From NCBI RefSeq assembly GCF_020740795.1, contig NC_067287.1, forward strand, positions 12,291,501 to 12,355,500: DNA of 64,000 nt, given 5' to 3'. How positions within the stretch are numbered: position 1 is the stretch's first letter; every line of letters starts with the position of its first letter. This document shows, piece by piece, positions 14,401 through 27,900 of the stretch. Source of the DNA: Apus apus (lineage: Eukaryota > Chordata > Aves > Apodiformes > Apodidae). A program made the translations under genes and the position numbers. The notes beneath the pieces are model-generated. The model was not told the DNA's origin and did no database searches. It saw nothing but the letters and a program-made list of their open reading frames with translations.

Positions 14401-15377
14401 CTGAACCTTCTGAGGACAAATCCCTCAACTGAGACAGCTGAGGGGTACAGTCCTCCCAGGTTTCTGTAGAAGCATTGCTGAACACCTCCACGCTTGAAGG
14501 AATGAGAAGTGTGACTGCCTGTGGCCATCCACACCCTGGCCAGGACTGCTGACACTGCTGCCATGCACATTTCCTCATGCCAAACCTGTCTCCACCAGCA
14601 ATATGCTGAAGTGCTTTGGGATGTGACTAAACAAGGCATAGGATGAGATCATCCATCTCCCTCACCCTCCTGAACACCTCCTTCCTCCCCTAGGCCTCTC
14701 TCTGAGCTCATAGATGAGGCGTGCATTGCTGTCTTAGAAGGATTCTTCTCCTCCACCTTCTGTGGGATTTGAGGGTGCTGTACTAGGTCCCAGTGCAAAG
14801 TTCACAAACTGAGATCAACAGAGTTAGGTTGGGGGATTTTTTTTCCCCACTAGTGAGATGAGAGGCAGGGTTCATGCTGTCCTGTTGGAATAGGCCACTA
14901 GTGCTCTCAAAGTCTGGGGTGTATGGCTGTGCTGCAAAATCCATCTTCCTGGTAAAAGGAAGGAAGCAGAAACTTTTGATGCACACCTTATTCTTTGAAT
15001 CAAAACCCGTTTTCTTTCCTCTGCCCTATGCATTTTAAGTATTGGGCTGGGATTCTTGGGGCAATGTTAGAAGAAGGAATTGGGAATTCCTTCAGTAACC
15101 CTGATAGATCCAACTGTATAGGACTGGTTTTCTGTTGTCTTCCTGGGACAGGTGGAGGCAACATAACAGGACCTGGGAAAATCTGTGTTTCTGTGTTCCC
15201 TGTTGGTCATGTATTGCTAGTCCAGCCAGGAGTATTTCCACCTTGAAAAGCCAGCCTTTAGTGCACACTGGAAGAAAACATTCAGCTGACTGCCTAGGTG
15301 AAGTCTCTGGTGACCCTTACCACATGCTGCAAGGGGAAGGGAGTTGTTGGCTCTTTCCTTCTGCTGGCTTGATTTAC

Positions 15378-15417
15378 TTCTCTCTCTCTGTGTCTCTCTC
15401 TCTCTCTCTCTCTCTTC
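15378..15417. repeat. CT dinucleotide microsatellite
   Basis: A run of about 40 bases of (CT)n, interrupted once by TGTG. It lies in intergenic DNA, so length variation between individuals is likely. Confidence 0.95.
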
Positions 15418-18400
15418 TCATGTTCACCTAACCTGATATGCCGCATTATTTTTTTGCGCTGTCCTCTCTGCCTTCATAAAACAAATGCAGAGGGTCAAGA
15501 TGGTTTTAGATGATCTGAGATACAGTTCCCCAGCCTCATCTGCCTGCTGCAGACATGCTGTATCTGTGTCTGCTCTTTCCAAAATTATCTGCCGCTGATC
15601 ACTGCTGGAGACAGAGCTCTGGGCATGTCTAGCAATCAACTGAGCCCTGGTGGGGTTGTGCTGGTGGTGTGTCTCTGTCAGCTGAAAGCCAGAGAATGGG
15701 CTGGAGCTGGCACTGGGAAGTTATAATTTATGTTTGACCCTTTGTTGGGGCTGAGCTTCAGGTGACAGCCTTGACCTTTTCCACCCCACCTGCCCTGAGG
15801 CATTATAAATTCAGTTGTAGCCACATTGTGACCATTTTCTGCAGGTAGTGCTAATGTATCTATGCAGAGTAGGAATATGGAGGAGCAAGGGTGCCATGCT
15901 GTGAAGTGGGCTGACATATGGCTTTGTGCTTTCCAGTTCTCATGGTGTGCAGGATGGGTTTTTCTGGCTCAGGTTTGCCTCCAAGAGCTGCGTTGAAGTT
16001 AAGGAGCTTGGAGCCAGGTGTGAAGCACAGTTGAAGGCTGTTCAGCTCACGCCTGCTTCTCACAAGGCTAATAGTGCTTGCTGTGTGTGTATGCCAAGTC
16101 TGAGGTGGGTAGCAGCCCAGGTCTGCTCTGCATGCCCCAAAGGCATGGGAATACTTGGTTCATGGCATGTACACTGGCCGGGGAAACCACCTGGGTCCTG
16201 AACATCAGCTAACTCAAGCCTAAGCATTGTCTCTGCTTGGACATATTCCCCATGGGTTCTTTCTCCAGCTGTAAGAGGGGAACAGTGTGTCTCATGGTGT
16301 TACAGTGAAGTACAGAATCTATCAGTCAGGTGCATCCTGCAGGTTCATTGATTCTCTGTGTGATCTGTGCCAGGAGGGAACTTTATTGCAAACAGGACTT
16401 TCTTCCTCCTGAGAAGGAGTCATCTAAAGGAGCTTTGTGGCCAACGAGGGGGTTAACTAACTGAAATATTAGGTGATGGGTGATGCCATCTTCTGGGGCG
16501 CTTCATAGCCAATGCTGCCAAGCAGATCCAGCTGGGGCACATGATGGGGATGTCACACTGGTGTCTCCAAGAGTCTTTGTTACAGTAACTAACATACTCA
16601 GCTTTTGTTTGCTGCAAGGTGAATGTTTGTCCTCTCAAGCTCCATTCCCTCTGCTGTGTTGTCAGTAGGACTGTTGGAACAATATTGCCCAAGAGATGGA
16701 GTGGTGCACTGATGAAACAAAAGGGGATGCCCTTTCACCAAAGCAAGGAATCAAGAGGGAACTCAGGCCACCTTCAAAGTGTGCTGCACCAGTGTGCCTG
16801 TCCTTAGAGGTATGCTGGAAGTATCATGTCATCACAGCCTTTTCAAAGGAGAAACACAAGGAGAAAACCATCCTATGACACAAGGAGAAGCTGCTCAGCC
16901 TTAGAGAGCAGCCAGAAAAATTCATCAGACACCGCTGCCAAGTGCACAGATGTGTGGAGCAGTAGGGCTTCCTATGTGAAACCTTTCATGTCAATAAAGT
17001 AAAGTCACCAAACAGCTTAAAAATCCCACAGAAAGGGAACCAAGAATGTTTAAGACCTTCAAGTGATTCTACAAAATTTTGAGATTAGCTTTTCCACTGC
17101 CTTGAGATTATTTAGGGGCCAGTCTGACCAAAACAGAAGTTCATGTGAAGTGGAGGTGATTCCTGCACTCTCTGGTGGAACTGTGTGTACTGTTGCAGGA
17201 TATTCCCATGGTGATCAACAGATAATATGGACAGATTCCTCTCTGGCACATCTGGCTGGCACATGTGTATCTTTGGGCTACTCTGGTCAGTGAGCCCTGA
17301 CCATGGCCAAGAGCAGGTCTTTTTCTGGAGGCAACGGTAATGGTGATGATGATTCAGAAGTGGTACCTGCTAAGCAGCAGGCACAGGTGGGCTGTTTAAA
17401 CTTGTGTTGAATGCAGTGGTGTGGAGGAAGAGTTGGGAGAGCAGGAAAAAAAACCAAACCAACCAAAACTAAACAAACAAAAAGAATGAGAAGAAATGCG
17501 AATGGGGGAAAATGGTTAGACAATATCATGTGACAAGGCTAGGAGCTCGTTGCACAGCAGAAATGTAATGCCATTGCCTGTGCTCTCAGCAACCCCCTAG
17601 ACCCTGGGCTGCACTGGATCTTCAGAGGTTCAAAAGAGACTTTGTTCCTGTGCCAAGATGGTCTGAGATGACGCCATCCATGCTTATGATTAAGTTGAGA
17701 ACACAAGGACTATAAATACAGTGAGCAGACTATAGAGGTTATGGTTTTCTCTGTATTACCTAGTTTTGAAACCAATATAGCAGTTGTTCCTTTTTTTAGG
17801 GATCCTGATTCGTGCCATGGAGCAGACAATGAAAGCAGTGATAATACTGTAAACTCAAGGAAAGTTAGGCTCAGCAGTTTACCCTAGGGAGGAAAAGAAA
17901 CTCAGGAAATTGTACTAGTTTAGATAACTACTGTGGCTGTACCTCTCCTGCTGTAATTAACAGACACTATAAGCCCTGTTCCTGTTTCAGCTGCTACAAC
18001 AGACAGAAACCCCCAAGAAATATTACTGTAGTCACCTAATCATCCTACTGCGTCAACTGGTTCCTGCAGCGTAGCTCTAGTTAAGTGAACAGCCAAGAAA
18101 GCAAATACAGCCAGGGCACCTTTATGTTTCTGGTTAACCTTTAACTTGAAAAAAATAAATGTATCTGACATTCTTTCTTTTGAGATTGCTGGTGTTCAGC
18201 TGGTGTGATGTGCATGACATGGCAGTAGACAGATCGGGCTGTGTCCATGAGGTTTGCTGTATCAGAGCAAAGCCCCTTCAGCAGTATCGTAGCTTGCTAA
18301 AACCTTTTTATGGCTCTTTGAAATGTGCCTTTTGCATCCCTCTGGCTGGTTGGATCTCTGAAATAAAAGGCATACTGTACTCCAGGATAAAGCAAACTCT

Positions 18401-21400
18401 GTTCAGTGGTGCAATTTGCAAAACCCAAAGCAGAGAAATTAGAGCAAGACCTGAAGGTTAGTTTAATCTCATTTCAAGATGGAGTAAGGTGGCTCCAGTT
18501 ACTCCCCTCCCCTCTACACAGGAGTTTGGTGTGATGGCCATGACTCAGAAGTTAATTTGCTTGTGGCTGGGATGTTGTAAATGTGGAAAGTGGAAAATGT
18601 ACCAAACTCAGTTGATCTCTCAGAGGCTAGACACTAGCAAGCTGCTCTGTGCCATCTCATGGAACAACCTTCCCAGTTTGGCAAGTCTATCGAGCAAATC
18701 TTGTTGCAGTCAACTCTGTGAAGCAGCACTGGCAAGCCTACTCAGCCCTGCCTGATTTGGTGGCCTCTTTTCCTGAGGCCTTGTGAGGTTCTGTGGTCCC
18801 CTGTCCTCATGTCCCTAGAGTCCCTGGACATGACTGGTCCTCTTCACAGTGCTTTTCACCAGGACTGAACAATGTACTCTGTGCCTGCCTGAGTCATCCT
18901 ACTGACAGTTTGATGCGTTGCTGGGAAGGTCAGCCAGGCAGAACAGTTTTTATGTGTATGGGAAGGAATAATTTATCCTTCAAGCTTTAATCCTTAAGAA
19001 ATAAAGTTCTTTGGGGGGATTTTGCAGGAAAATGAAGGTTAGTGGCAAGTCTCCAAGCAAGCACTTATCAGAGTAGTGGAGCAGAAGTTGATTAAACAGA
19101 ATCACATGGTAGAAAATAAGCTGAGCACACAACGCCTTTAGTCTTATGCTCTCTTAAGGCGTGAGGCTCATAACCACCAGGAGCTTTTCAGTCCCTGAGC
19201 CAGGGAACAGGCAAACGTTGCACAGACAGCATGATCAAAGAGTTATGATGTGCCAATCTCAAAGCAGCAGCCAACTCTAAGCTCTTTTTTGCATTGGCCT
19301 GGAGGATTGCTGGACTAGAATAAAGCCCTAGATTTGGGGAAGTGTGGACAGGACTGCCTGGAAGTACACAGGTGGGTAAATGAAGGGGAACACTAGAGAG
19401 CAACAAAGAAGTGGCAAGTCACTCCTTGGTTTAACTGGAAGAGAACACAGGGTGTGTTAGGACTGCAGTGTACCTTTAGGAGAGAGTGAGTTAGGACTTT
19501 GGGTTGGGTCACCACATGAGAGATCAGCAATTACTTCTCTCCACTGCCTCACATTTGAGTGGAGTTTGCTATTGCTGCTGTAGCTATAGACAGCAGTTAG
19601 AACTCTGAAGTGGTGAGAGCACCAGCTCTTATGTGTTGCTGTAATTCTCAGTGTTTCTTTGGTGAATCTGTGTAAGACTCCATTTCATGCTTTTCTCCAG
19701 CAGAGTGCCTAGAACATGCTTGTGGTCAGGTTACTCTAGAGCTGAGTGTGTAAGCATATACTTTATATTATAGCAGTGTCACTGACCTGACAAACGCAGG
19801 CATCCGAGCTGAAACTGTGGTGCTGTTACTGTGTGCCATGAGGAATAGGGCACAGGGACAGGAAAAGATGGGGGAAGGGCTTGGTGTGTCCTGGTTACAG
19901 GCCAGGTCAGAATTCTCTGGTATTTTAGAGAGACCTCTGCTTTTTCCCTGCTCCAAACATCCCTGGGCAGTGGGGGAAGCAGGATGTGCCTTGCCACAGG
20001 TCATGACTTGGGCAGCAATTGGTCTGGGTGATGAGTGAAATTAAGCTTTGCTAGCTGACATGCTGTGCACAGCCCTCAGGGTAGTGGCATGAGGGAAAAG
20101 GGCAAGATTAGGTGAGTTCAGTAGGAAAGAGAGCCCTTTCAAGGAGGGAGTGACAGGGAAGAAAGGTGCTTCTGTCCAAGCTGGCTGTTAGGAATCCCAC
20201 AGCTGCCTTGAAGCCATGAGGTGAAACAAAGCTCATGGATTTCTGAGGCTCCCACTCACTGCAGCCAGAGCACTGAAGCCCCTTGCATGCCCACCTCTGA
20301 GCTACATCCATGTACACCTTTGCTCTGAGCTCTCCTGAAAGTATCAAAGGAACCTGTGTCTTAGAGCAAAGAGTAACTTTTTAGAGAAAGCAAATTCAGC
20401 TCAAATAGATGACAAAGTTTGAAATAAATTATTTGGAAATAAAATTCCCCTCTTTCTCCTCTTAATCCAGTAATTTTTTGTGTCTGCCTACATGTCAGCA
20501 AACTCTACAGAACCTACTCTGGAAAATCTCTGTCTCCTGCTGTCTCTCACTGCCAGCTCTGGCTGTGCTCTGTCTTCTCTGGGTCCTCCCCTCTGCAAAT
20601 CTGCCTCTGCTGCCCTTCTCTGTCCTTTACTCTCTGCCTGTTCCGCTTTGCCTACAGAAAGTTTCTCCCAGCTGCTCCCTCCCTGAAAGCAACTTTTGCT
20701 GCCCTACACACACCTGGAAAATCCTGCCCTGGCAAAGCAGCAGCAGGTCGGGGCTGCCTGGCGGTGTCCACGAGCACTTGTACCCTCCATACCTCTGGGG
20801 AAGTGAGCCTCTGCTTTCCTGTGGATCAGGGAGGGGTTGAGGTGTTCTCCCATGTCATGGAGAGACACAGCACCCCCTATGTGGTCTATGCCACCATGCC
20901 TGGTGTCACTGCAGCTGTCCTGCAGCCCAAGGAGCAGTCAGCACTATGGACCCTGACAATAAGTCTCCATCTGAAGAGAGACTGTGAGGACACAAGTTAG
21001 TTGTATTTTCAGTGCTGCCCTGTCTGTTGGTGAAGGGAGCTGCTGCAGACAGATCCCACCCTACTGTTTCTGTCCCTCTGCTTCCTTGCTCTTCTCATGA
21101 CTGCTTCTCCCTTTGCCTGTGCCCTGTCTTTGCTGGCTGGCTGGCTCTCACATGCACACAGGCAGCACTTGCCCAGCAAGCGTGTAGCTCAGGAACCTGC
21201 CTCACAAGGGCCTTGGTTTCTCTTCAGGCCTTGCTGTTTGTAACACCTTGCCTTGGGCGAGGACAGCTTTATTCTCAACCCTCACTACAGCAAGAGTTGT
21301 TTCTTCTTTCTACTTGTTCTGAAAGCAGAATGCAGGAAATGCACGATGGCTTTTAGTCCCATGGCTGTGGCCGGATCACAGGCCAACCTGGCTGGCCATG

Positions 21401-23245
21401 GCATCTCTCATTAACAGCACTTTCTCACAGGAGCCCTGTTCCCTACTCAGTGACTGGCTCTCACATCATCTCCTTCTCTCTTTCTTGACAGATCATGTTA
21501 TAACCTATGATCACAGAAAGTCCTGGTCCTCACGTTTCTCTGCTGTCACCTATGGGCTCCTCCAGAGCCGTGAAGAAGGGGGAACTCCAGCCCCACCATG
21601 AGAAGACTGGGTGAGAAGTGCCTATGACATCTTGGGGAACAGCCACACCTTGAGAGCTAGTTTTAATTTTTAGCAATTATGACAGACTGAGGTAATGTTC
21701 TCCACTTAGTGGTGATCCATGGGAGCAGCTCTGCCTTCCCTCTGTGGGATTAGATTAGAGATAGTTTCATTAATGCAGGGAAAGTATGTTAATTTGAACC
21801 ACTTTAAGCAAGGGGTGAATCAAGCTGCCAGCGAGTTACCAAGATTGGCTTGCGAGCAATGCACTGCCTCAGTCTTCTCAGATGGAGGATGTCTGTTGCT
21901 GCCTCACTCAGTTTAGATGCCTGAAGTATCCTAGCCTTCAAAGAGTAACAAGCCTCTTCCTTCCTATTTTGTTCGAGATGGCTGTGCTGCCTGAATGGTT
22001 GGCAGCATGCAGAGAACCCAGCTGCACTACGAAGCAGTCTGGGCTGTAATTTACATGGTCATGGCTTGCTCTACCAAGACCTCTTCCTGGGTGGTCAACC
22101 TGTTTGGTTTTTGCCTAGCTTATTATTAGAGGACCATACCCCACCATCCCAGCTCTAAGTTGTCCGTGCAAATCTCAGGCTAACCCCATTGTCCCAGCTC
22201 AGTCTTCTCCTTTACATATGGCACTCACTTATTCCCTTTGCCTCTGGCTGCCAAGGGAGAGGGTGGACAGGCTCTAGCAGGTACTGCTGTCTTGCGTGAC
22301 TGCAAGCATATCCATGAGGCCTAAATCCTTAAGAGAAAATTGTAGTCTCTCTATTCAATGTAAGGAGGCACCCTCTAACTCCAAGGATGATTTTGTCCTA
22401 CATCCTGCTGACCCAAACTGAAGTTTTGGGATTTAATTCTCCACATTTCTCTCAACATCTGGTTGAATTACTGAAGTTCCCTGGGCCTTACAATGCTGAA
22501 CACAGATCATAGGAACAGCTGTGGAAGCCACACCTTGTCTTTCTGGGCCTCCGCTGAGCTGTCATGGGGGGTGATCATTTGGACCTGATTCTAAGGGGTG
22601 AGAAGGGTGCATTTGTGATAGTCCGTGAGGTACCTTTGTCTCTGCACTGAAAAAGCCTTGGAAATGCTTGGCTACAAGTCACTAAATGATATGCATCTTA
22701 CCTGTGGAGGGTAAATCAGAGCATTAAGGGGCTGCAGTGTAACTCTCAGGGCCAAACCCACCACCAGACAGCCTCCTTCTTCCTCCTTGCTACTTGAACC
22801 TTTCAGGAGACCACACCATCATGTCATCTTTTCCCACTCCCAGCCTCCTCCTTAAACCACACACTCTTGTCTGCACCCCATTTGAGGGAAAGAACCTCAT
22901 TGTCTCTTGTAAACTTCCCATCTCCTTAGGGCTGCTGTGTTGAGCCTGCAGCAAGCACTTCTGAGCATCCCTCACTAGAGTTGAGCAGTGTTATTGTAAG
23001 GGCTTGCTGAAAGTAGGTAGAATAAACTTCTCCACATTCAGAAGGGTAAGGCCACTGCTGGCTTGGCTAGAGATGGAAAAGATTCCCTGCCTCAAGCCCC
23101 ACAGCTCATTTCCTAGTTATGCTGCTCTGTTTCTACCCAAGCTGTTGGTGTTTGACTTCTGCATCCCCTGGAAGCAGACCTACTGTTGCATCCTACGAGT
23201 CATCACCAGGCTGCTTCAGTAACTCATCTTTCCTTCCATTCACAG

Positions 23246-24984
23246 GTCTTCTACGCATGGCGGCTCAACCCATGTGAGAGCTCTCTTATGTGAATACCCA
23301 GCAGCACATTTTGCTGTCTGTGGTCTGTGGACATTGACTGGCATCTAAGCGACACCCCAGCTCCCTCCTCTCCCCTAGACGCCACTGTCTTAGAGCCTCC
23401 ATGTGCATTTGCTATGACATACATCAGTGTTGATGAGAGACAGGAACACTGCCGGGTGATCTTGAGTTGCCAAAATAATCAGCTCTATGCACAACATGGC
23501 TTAAAGGATTTTTCAGTTAGCAGCATGCATCCACTAAAGAACCTAGACACTCGTGTTTTTTCTGGGGACTTCCACACCCTAGGCTCCTGCCACACAGGCA
23601 AGGCACCTTTGGCCGGCCCTGTGGAAAACCGGATGTATCGGAGCGTGGAGGACCTTCACTGGGCAACAGTTGCTGACTCTGGGCTGTACTCTCACTGCCG
23701 GAGCCTGGATAATGAGATCATCTTTCGCTCTGGAGGCACCAGTCAGTGGACAGAAGGCTGCGTGGATGTGGCCCCAGTACAGAGCACACTGGACTCTCTG
23801 AGAAGCTTTTCTCTCCACACGAAACAGACATCTCGATCAGCACAGAATGTGCTCCTCTCTCCCTTTGCCAAAGTGCCTCAGTGGCTTTTCCCTTCTGCTG
23901 AGGAAAGAGCTCTACACAAGGATGCCAGAAAAGAGCTGAAGGAGAAGCTGAGGCTGCACAGCAGTAAGGTGCCAGAGCCCTGCAAGCCAGTGTGTCCACA
24001 GGGGACCCTGCCTGACCTGAGGGCTCAGGAGTTTTTTGAATGCCAGATGTGCCAGCAGTACAAGAATGGTTGTGCAGTCAACTGCTGCAGCGTTTTGGTG
24101 GAACACAGTGCTCTCAGGCACAGCCTCACTGGGAGGCAGAGACTGTGTTTTGCACACAGGATCATCAGTCCAGAAGACATCAAGCAGGAGACTCAGAGGA
24201 GGCTTCAGCTCCACAGGCAAAATAGCTCCCCAGATTTGCCCCTCCAGCATGCCGGGGAAAGCCATGAGATGGCCAAATCCAAAACAGCAGAAACCCTGGA
24301 ACCATGTAGCAGGGAAACAGATATCAAAGCCACATTGGGACCGAGTAGGAAAGGCCACTGCAAAGGGAATCTTTACATACCCACCTTTGAGGAATTCAAG
24401 GAAATGAGAAGGAAGGAGGCAAATTTATCTGCCAGCTGCAGTGGGCCGGCAGAGTGCTTGAATAAGGGTCTGCCTGCAAACCAGATGCTGGAGAAGGAGA
24501 ACAATAAGAATGTCTGTCCAGAAGCTCTGGGGACCAAAACTGTGAATGAAGCCACTGTCACAGCAGAGGATGATGACAATGTGTTCCATGAAAACTACAC
24601 CTCTGCTGGCTTTTCCCAATATCCAGCCATAAGGGATGGTTTGAGAATGAGCAGCCCTGAGGTGAAGGACAGAACATTGCAGATCACCAGCCTGGATAGA
24701 CCCCTGGTCCCCATTTGCTCTAGCCCTAATCCAAGATCACCTTTGCAGGCAGTAGCAATACACATTGCTGGGCAGGAGATGCTCAGTGATGAGCAGCAGA
24801 AAGGGGAGACAAGACAATTAAATGATGTCCTCCATCTTGCAGGGCAGTCCCTGGCTTCTGAAGCCCAGTCCTCTTGCTGTTCATCGCTGCTGTTAGAAGC
24901 CACAGACTTATCCAGCTATGGAGCTAAACTACAAAAAATGAAGGATGAATTCATAGGTTCAGCCCTGGAACTTATTAAGAAAAG
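23246..24984 (+). CDS. Exchange factor, first recognised coding exon (coding from 23414)
   Basis: The open frame runs from 23294 to the donor AAAAG|GTAACA at 24984/24985. The first in-frame ATG is at 23414, with G at -3. A good acceptor (TTCCATTCACAG) ends at 23245, and in that case an in-frame TGA at 23291 makes 23246-23413 5' UTR. A second strong acceptor, CTCCTCTCCCCTAG ending at 23378, keeps the same frame, so an upstream coding exon is possible. The exon encodes 523 residues plus two bases of the next codon. It carries the cysteine cluster C210, C213, C220, C224, C225 and the motif YIPTFEEFKEMRRKE at 321-335. Confidence 0.85.
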
Positions 24985-27900
24985 GTAACATGCTCTGTGG
25001 GGTTACCTGAAAGCAGTTTCCTTGTTAACAGTCTGGTCTCACTCCTGATATGTACATTTAACTCCTGTAGCATAAATATGCTGTTGGCAGAGCCTTTCAT
25101 CTTAGGGTCTCTGATAGCCACAAGGGTGTGTCTTGAAGCTATTGAGCTTAAACTCCATCTTTGCCTGGGATTAAACATCAGAAACATCTAGACTTTGCCT
25201 TTTTGTACACCTTGATCCTGTGCAGACAGCAGCCATTAGTAGCCCTGACACCCAGTTTCCCACCCCTTTTATTTCTCTAATAAATTGTTGAAAGGTCTTT
25301 TGTTTATGTTTGTTTTTTTAACTTCTGTTAAAAGTAGAGGACAGCAGAGGGATGCGAAGTACTAGTGTAATACATTTGAAAGAAGATTTAGGTAGTGTGA
25401 CCTGTACGTAGTGAACTGGCAAACAAATGAAAGCATGATGGCTGCAAGTGAAAGTACTTGGAAATAATGTCCTTCTGCCAACTCAGTGTAAACAGTGACA
25501 GAAAGTACTTGTGTAAATCCTTCCTCCCTCATCTCCAACCGTGTTTTACCCTTCTCTGGGTAGGATTTTCACAAGGACTGCTTTCTCTATCCTGTTTTTG
25601 GACACTGCAGTCTTGTTACCTCCCTCCTGCCAAAGAAATGGGGATCGCTTTCTATGCAAGCAGGTGGACCAAGAGGAACCAGCAAAGTTCTGGAAGTTAG
25701 AAATTTGGGTCAGTTATTACTGTCTTGACTCCAGATAAGGCTGATGGGAAAAGGAGAAGTAAGTGTTGGTGGAGTGGTTTGTTTCCATATGCTTGATATT
25801 CAGGACTGGCTTTACCAAGAATTATATTTGACTTGGTTCCTGGCTGCTTCAGGCAGATTGACAGATGTGGTGTGTGAAATGCCAAAGCATCGTATCATGA
25901 CTTGGTATTTCTGGAATGCTAGAGTTCTGAGACTGGGCTCAGGTTTTAGAGGAGATGAGAGTGAGTTCTGCACAGGAATGAGAGTTGTATGAAAGAACTT
26001 CCGTGGAGCTGAAGCTCCCCATGTAGACAGAGTGACAAGCAGAAATACTTCTGCAACTTCATAATCCAAAGGGAAGTAGGTGGCAGTCAGAGCCCTAAAT
26101 ACTTCCTTCAGCTGTCCAGCCCAGCCTTTGTGCTTTTGACCTAGATTGTGAAAACCCAATGAAGAAACAGATGAGAAAGTATGGGATGCAACCATTTCCA
26201 TTGAGTAGGATATTTTTATCATTGATATGAAACGAAATACACAGAGTGGCACAAGTCATGAGTAAGAGCATAAGAACAGGTGTCTCTAGGCAGATCAAAG
26301 GTCTGACTAGTATCAGGAGTCTGAGGAGCATGCATAGCAAAGCACACAGGAACTGAGTAGTGCATATGATCTTCCTTCCTACTACCCTCCCAGCCTCCAA
26401 ACACTTTCTGCCCAGGGCCTTTATGGTTTCAAAGTGGTTTCTGTGCTTTTAATATCTGCAGTGTTTTTTGTTTCTGTGAATGTATTCTGTCTCCCTAGGT
26501 GGATTTGTTAAAATATATGAGGTGATTCTATTAATACCAAAATGATAATTGATCTAAAAGCAAAGATGATGGTGATTCCAGTATTAGAGAGATTGTTTCA
26601 TAGGGAAGAACCACCCTGGCCTGTTTATTTTCCACAGTAATAAAAATTAATGGTAAAGTTTGTAATTTATTCAGGATAGCAAGAGGAAAACAAGTCTGCT
26701 GGCAGTGCCAAAGTACTTGTTAGTGGGAAACTCCAGTTTCTTTAGTGTGGAAGTTTCTCAGTTTTCCATCATTTTACCTGAGACTGTAAAGTGCCTGAAT
26801 ATTAATTTATAACGTAAATTGATTCTCACTGCAGAGGTGAGAGACTTTTTTTCTGGCTGCTTTGGGTCCTAAGTTATGATTGTTGACATCCAAGCCATCT
26901 TTATTTTAGGTCTCTTTATTTTAAGATGCACAAGGAAGCAAAGGACATGACTAAGAGAGAAGGCTTCCTGAAGAGACTGTTGGGCTGTGTTTGGAATGAC
27001 ACTGGGATTGTGGGTAGAATAACAGCTTCCCATAGCAGAGGACTCCAAGTCTGTCAGGCAGGTTCCAGCAGGGAAAGAGCAGACAAAAATGTTTCCATTA
27101 GTCAGAAAGAGTCAGGAGCATGTGGAAAGGACTGAGGACTGCCAGCCTGGACAATGATAAAACCATGAAGAATCCCACAGAGACCATGAAGGAAAGCAGA
27201 TGCTTCTTTTGGAGAATATGGTCTGTATGATGGAAGGTGGTGTGATCAAGAGGAGAATATTCCATTGCTGAGTTTTGCTACTGAGTGTGGACACATCCCA
27301 CTGCCTCTCTGTGCTTCACTGTAATTCCTTCTTTCCGCATGTTTCAACCAAAAGCTGTCTGAGCAGGAGCAGCTTTTAGAAGTGGTGGTTTTCTAGCAGT
27401 GGCAGATCCTCTTCAGGAGCTTTCTTGCTCCCCAACTTCCACCATCTCCCCCACAAGTGTGCCCAGCTGAACTGTTCACGCTTTATCCAACTCAAATAGT
27501 GATGACATAGTCTAGCTGGGAATACATGAGGGAGGATTTTTTAAAACCCAGATCATTTAATGACTGATTTTAGATCATGGCCACACAGTTACATTGGACT
27601 GGCTGAAGAAGTGATAGCCAAATGTGGCTGGGGACAGGAGGGAGGAAGGAGACAGGAACCTCTTAAGCTGGACCGGGCCAGGCCAGTACCATGGTGGGAC
27701 CACAGCCTTGCAGTGTGCCTGTGCTGCTCTTCCTGCAACCCTGTAGGGGGGCAAACACAGTCCATAGAACAGGCTGCTCCGGGGCAGCACTGGTGTTGGT
27801 GTCACCTTTCTACAGGCTGGGGAGAAGAGGCCTGGAGGGGTGAAGCGATGCTTCCAAATCCATCTAGCAGGGAGTTAGCACAGCAAAAGCAAAGAGAGAA

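Larger units (their letters stand above)
1..23245. other. Gene-poor intergenic or upstream region
   Basis: I see no exon I can support here. Open frames are short, lack conserved motifs and do not join through plausible splice sites. The contents I can name are a CR1 remnant at about 7741-8260, a second at about 11210-11480, a CT-rich microsatellite at about 15378-15417, a perfect hairpin at 7019-7049, and scattered AT-rich stretches. Untranslated 5' exons of the exchange-factor gene that starts near 23.3 kb could lie here and would not be visible by reading alone. Confidence 0.6.

Noticed and set aside
20478..20840. 120-residue Leu/Pro/Cys-rich frame
   Set aside because: No splice context, no recognised motif and two overlapping open frames of equal quality. 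It is probably chance in CT-rich DNA.
23327..24988. Start of the exchange factor at a GTG (23327) and stop at 24988
   Set aside because: The GTG is not a likely eukaryotic start and the first ATG in frame is at 23414. The TAA lies just past a good donor whose use leads in phase into five more exons, so it marks at most a short isoform.
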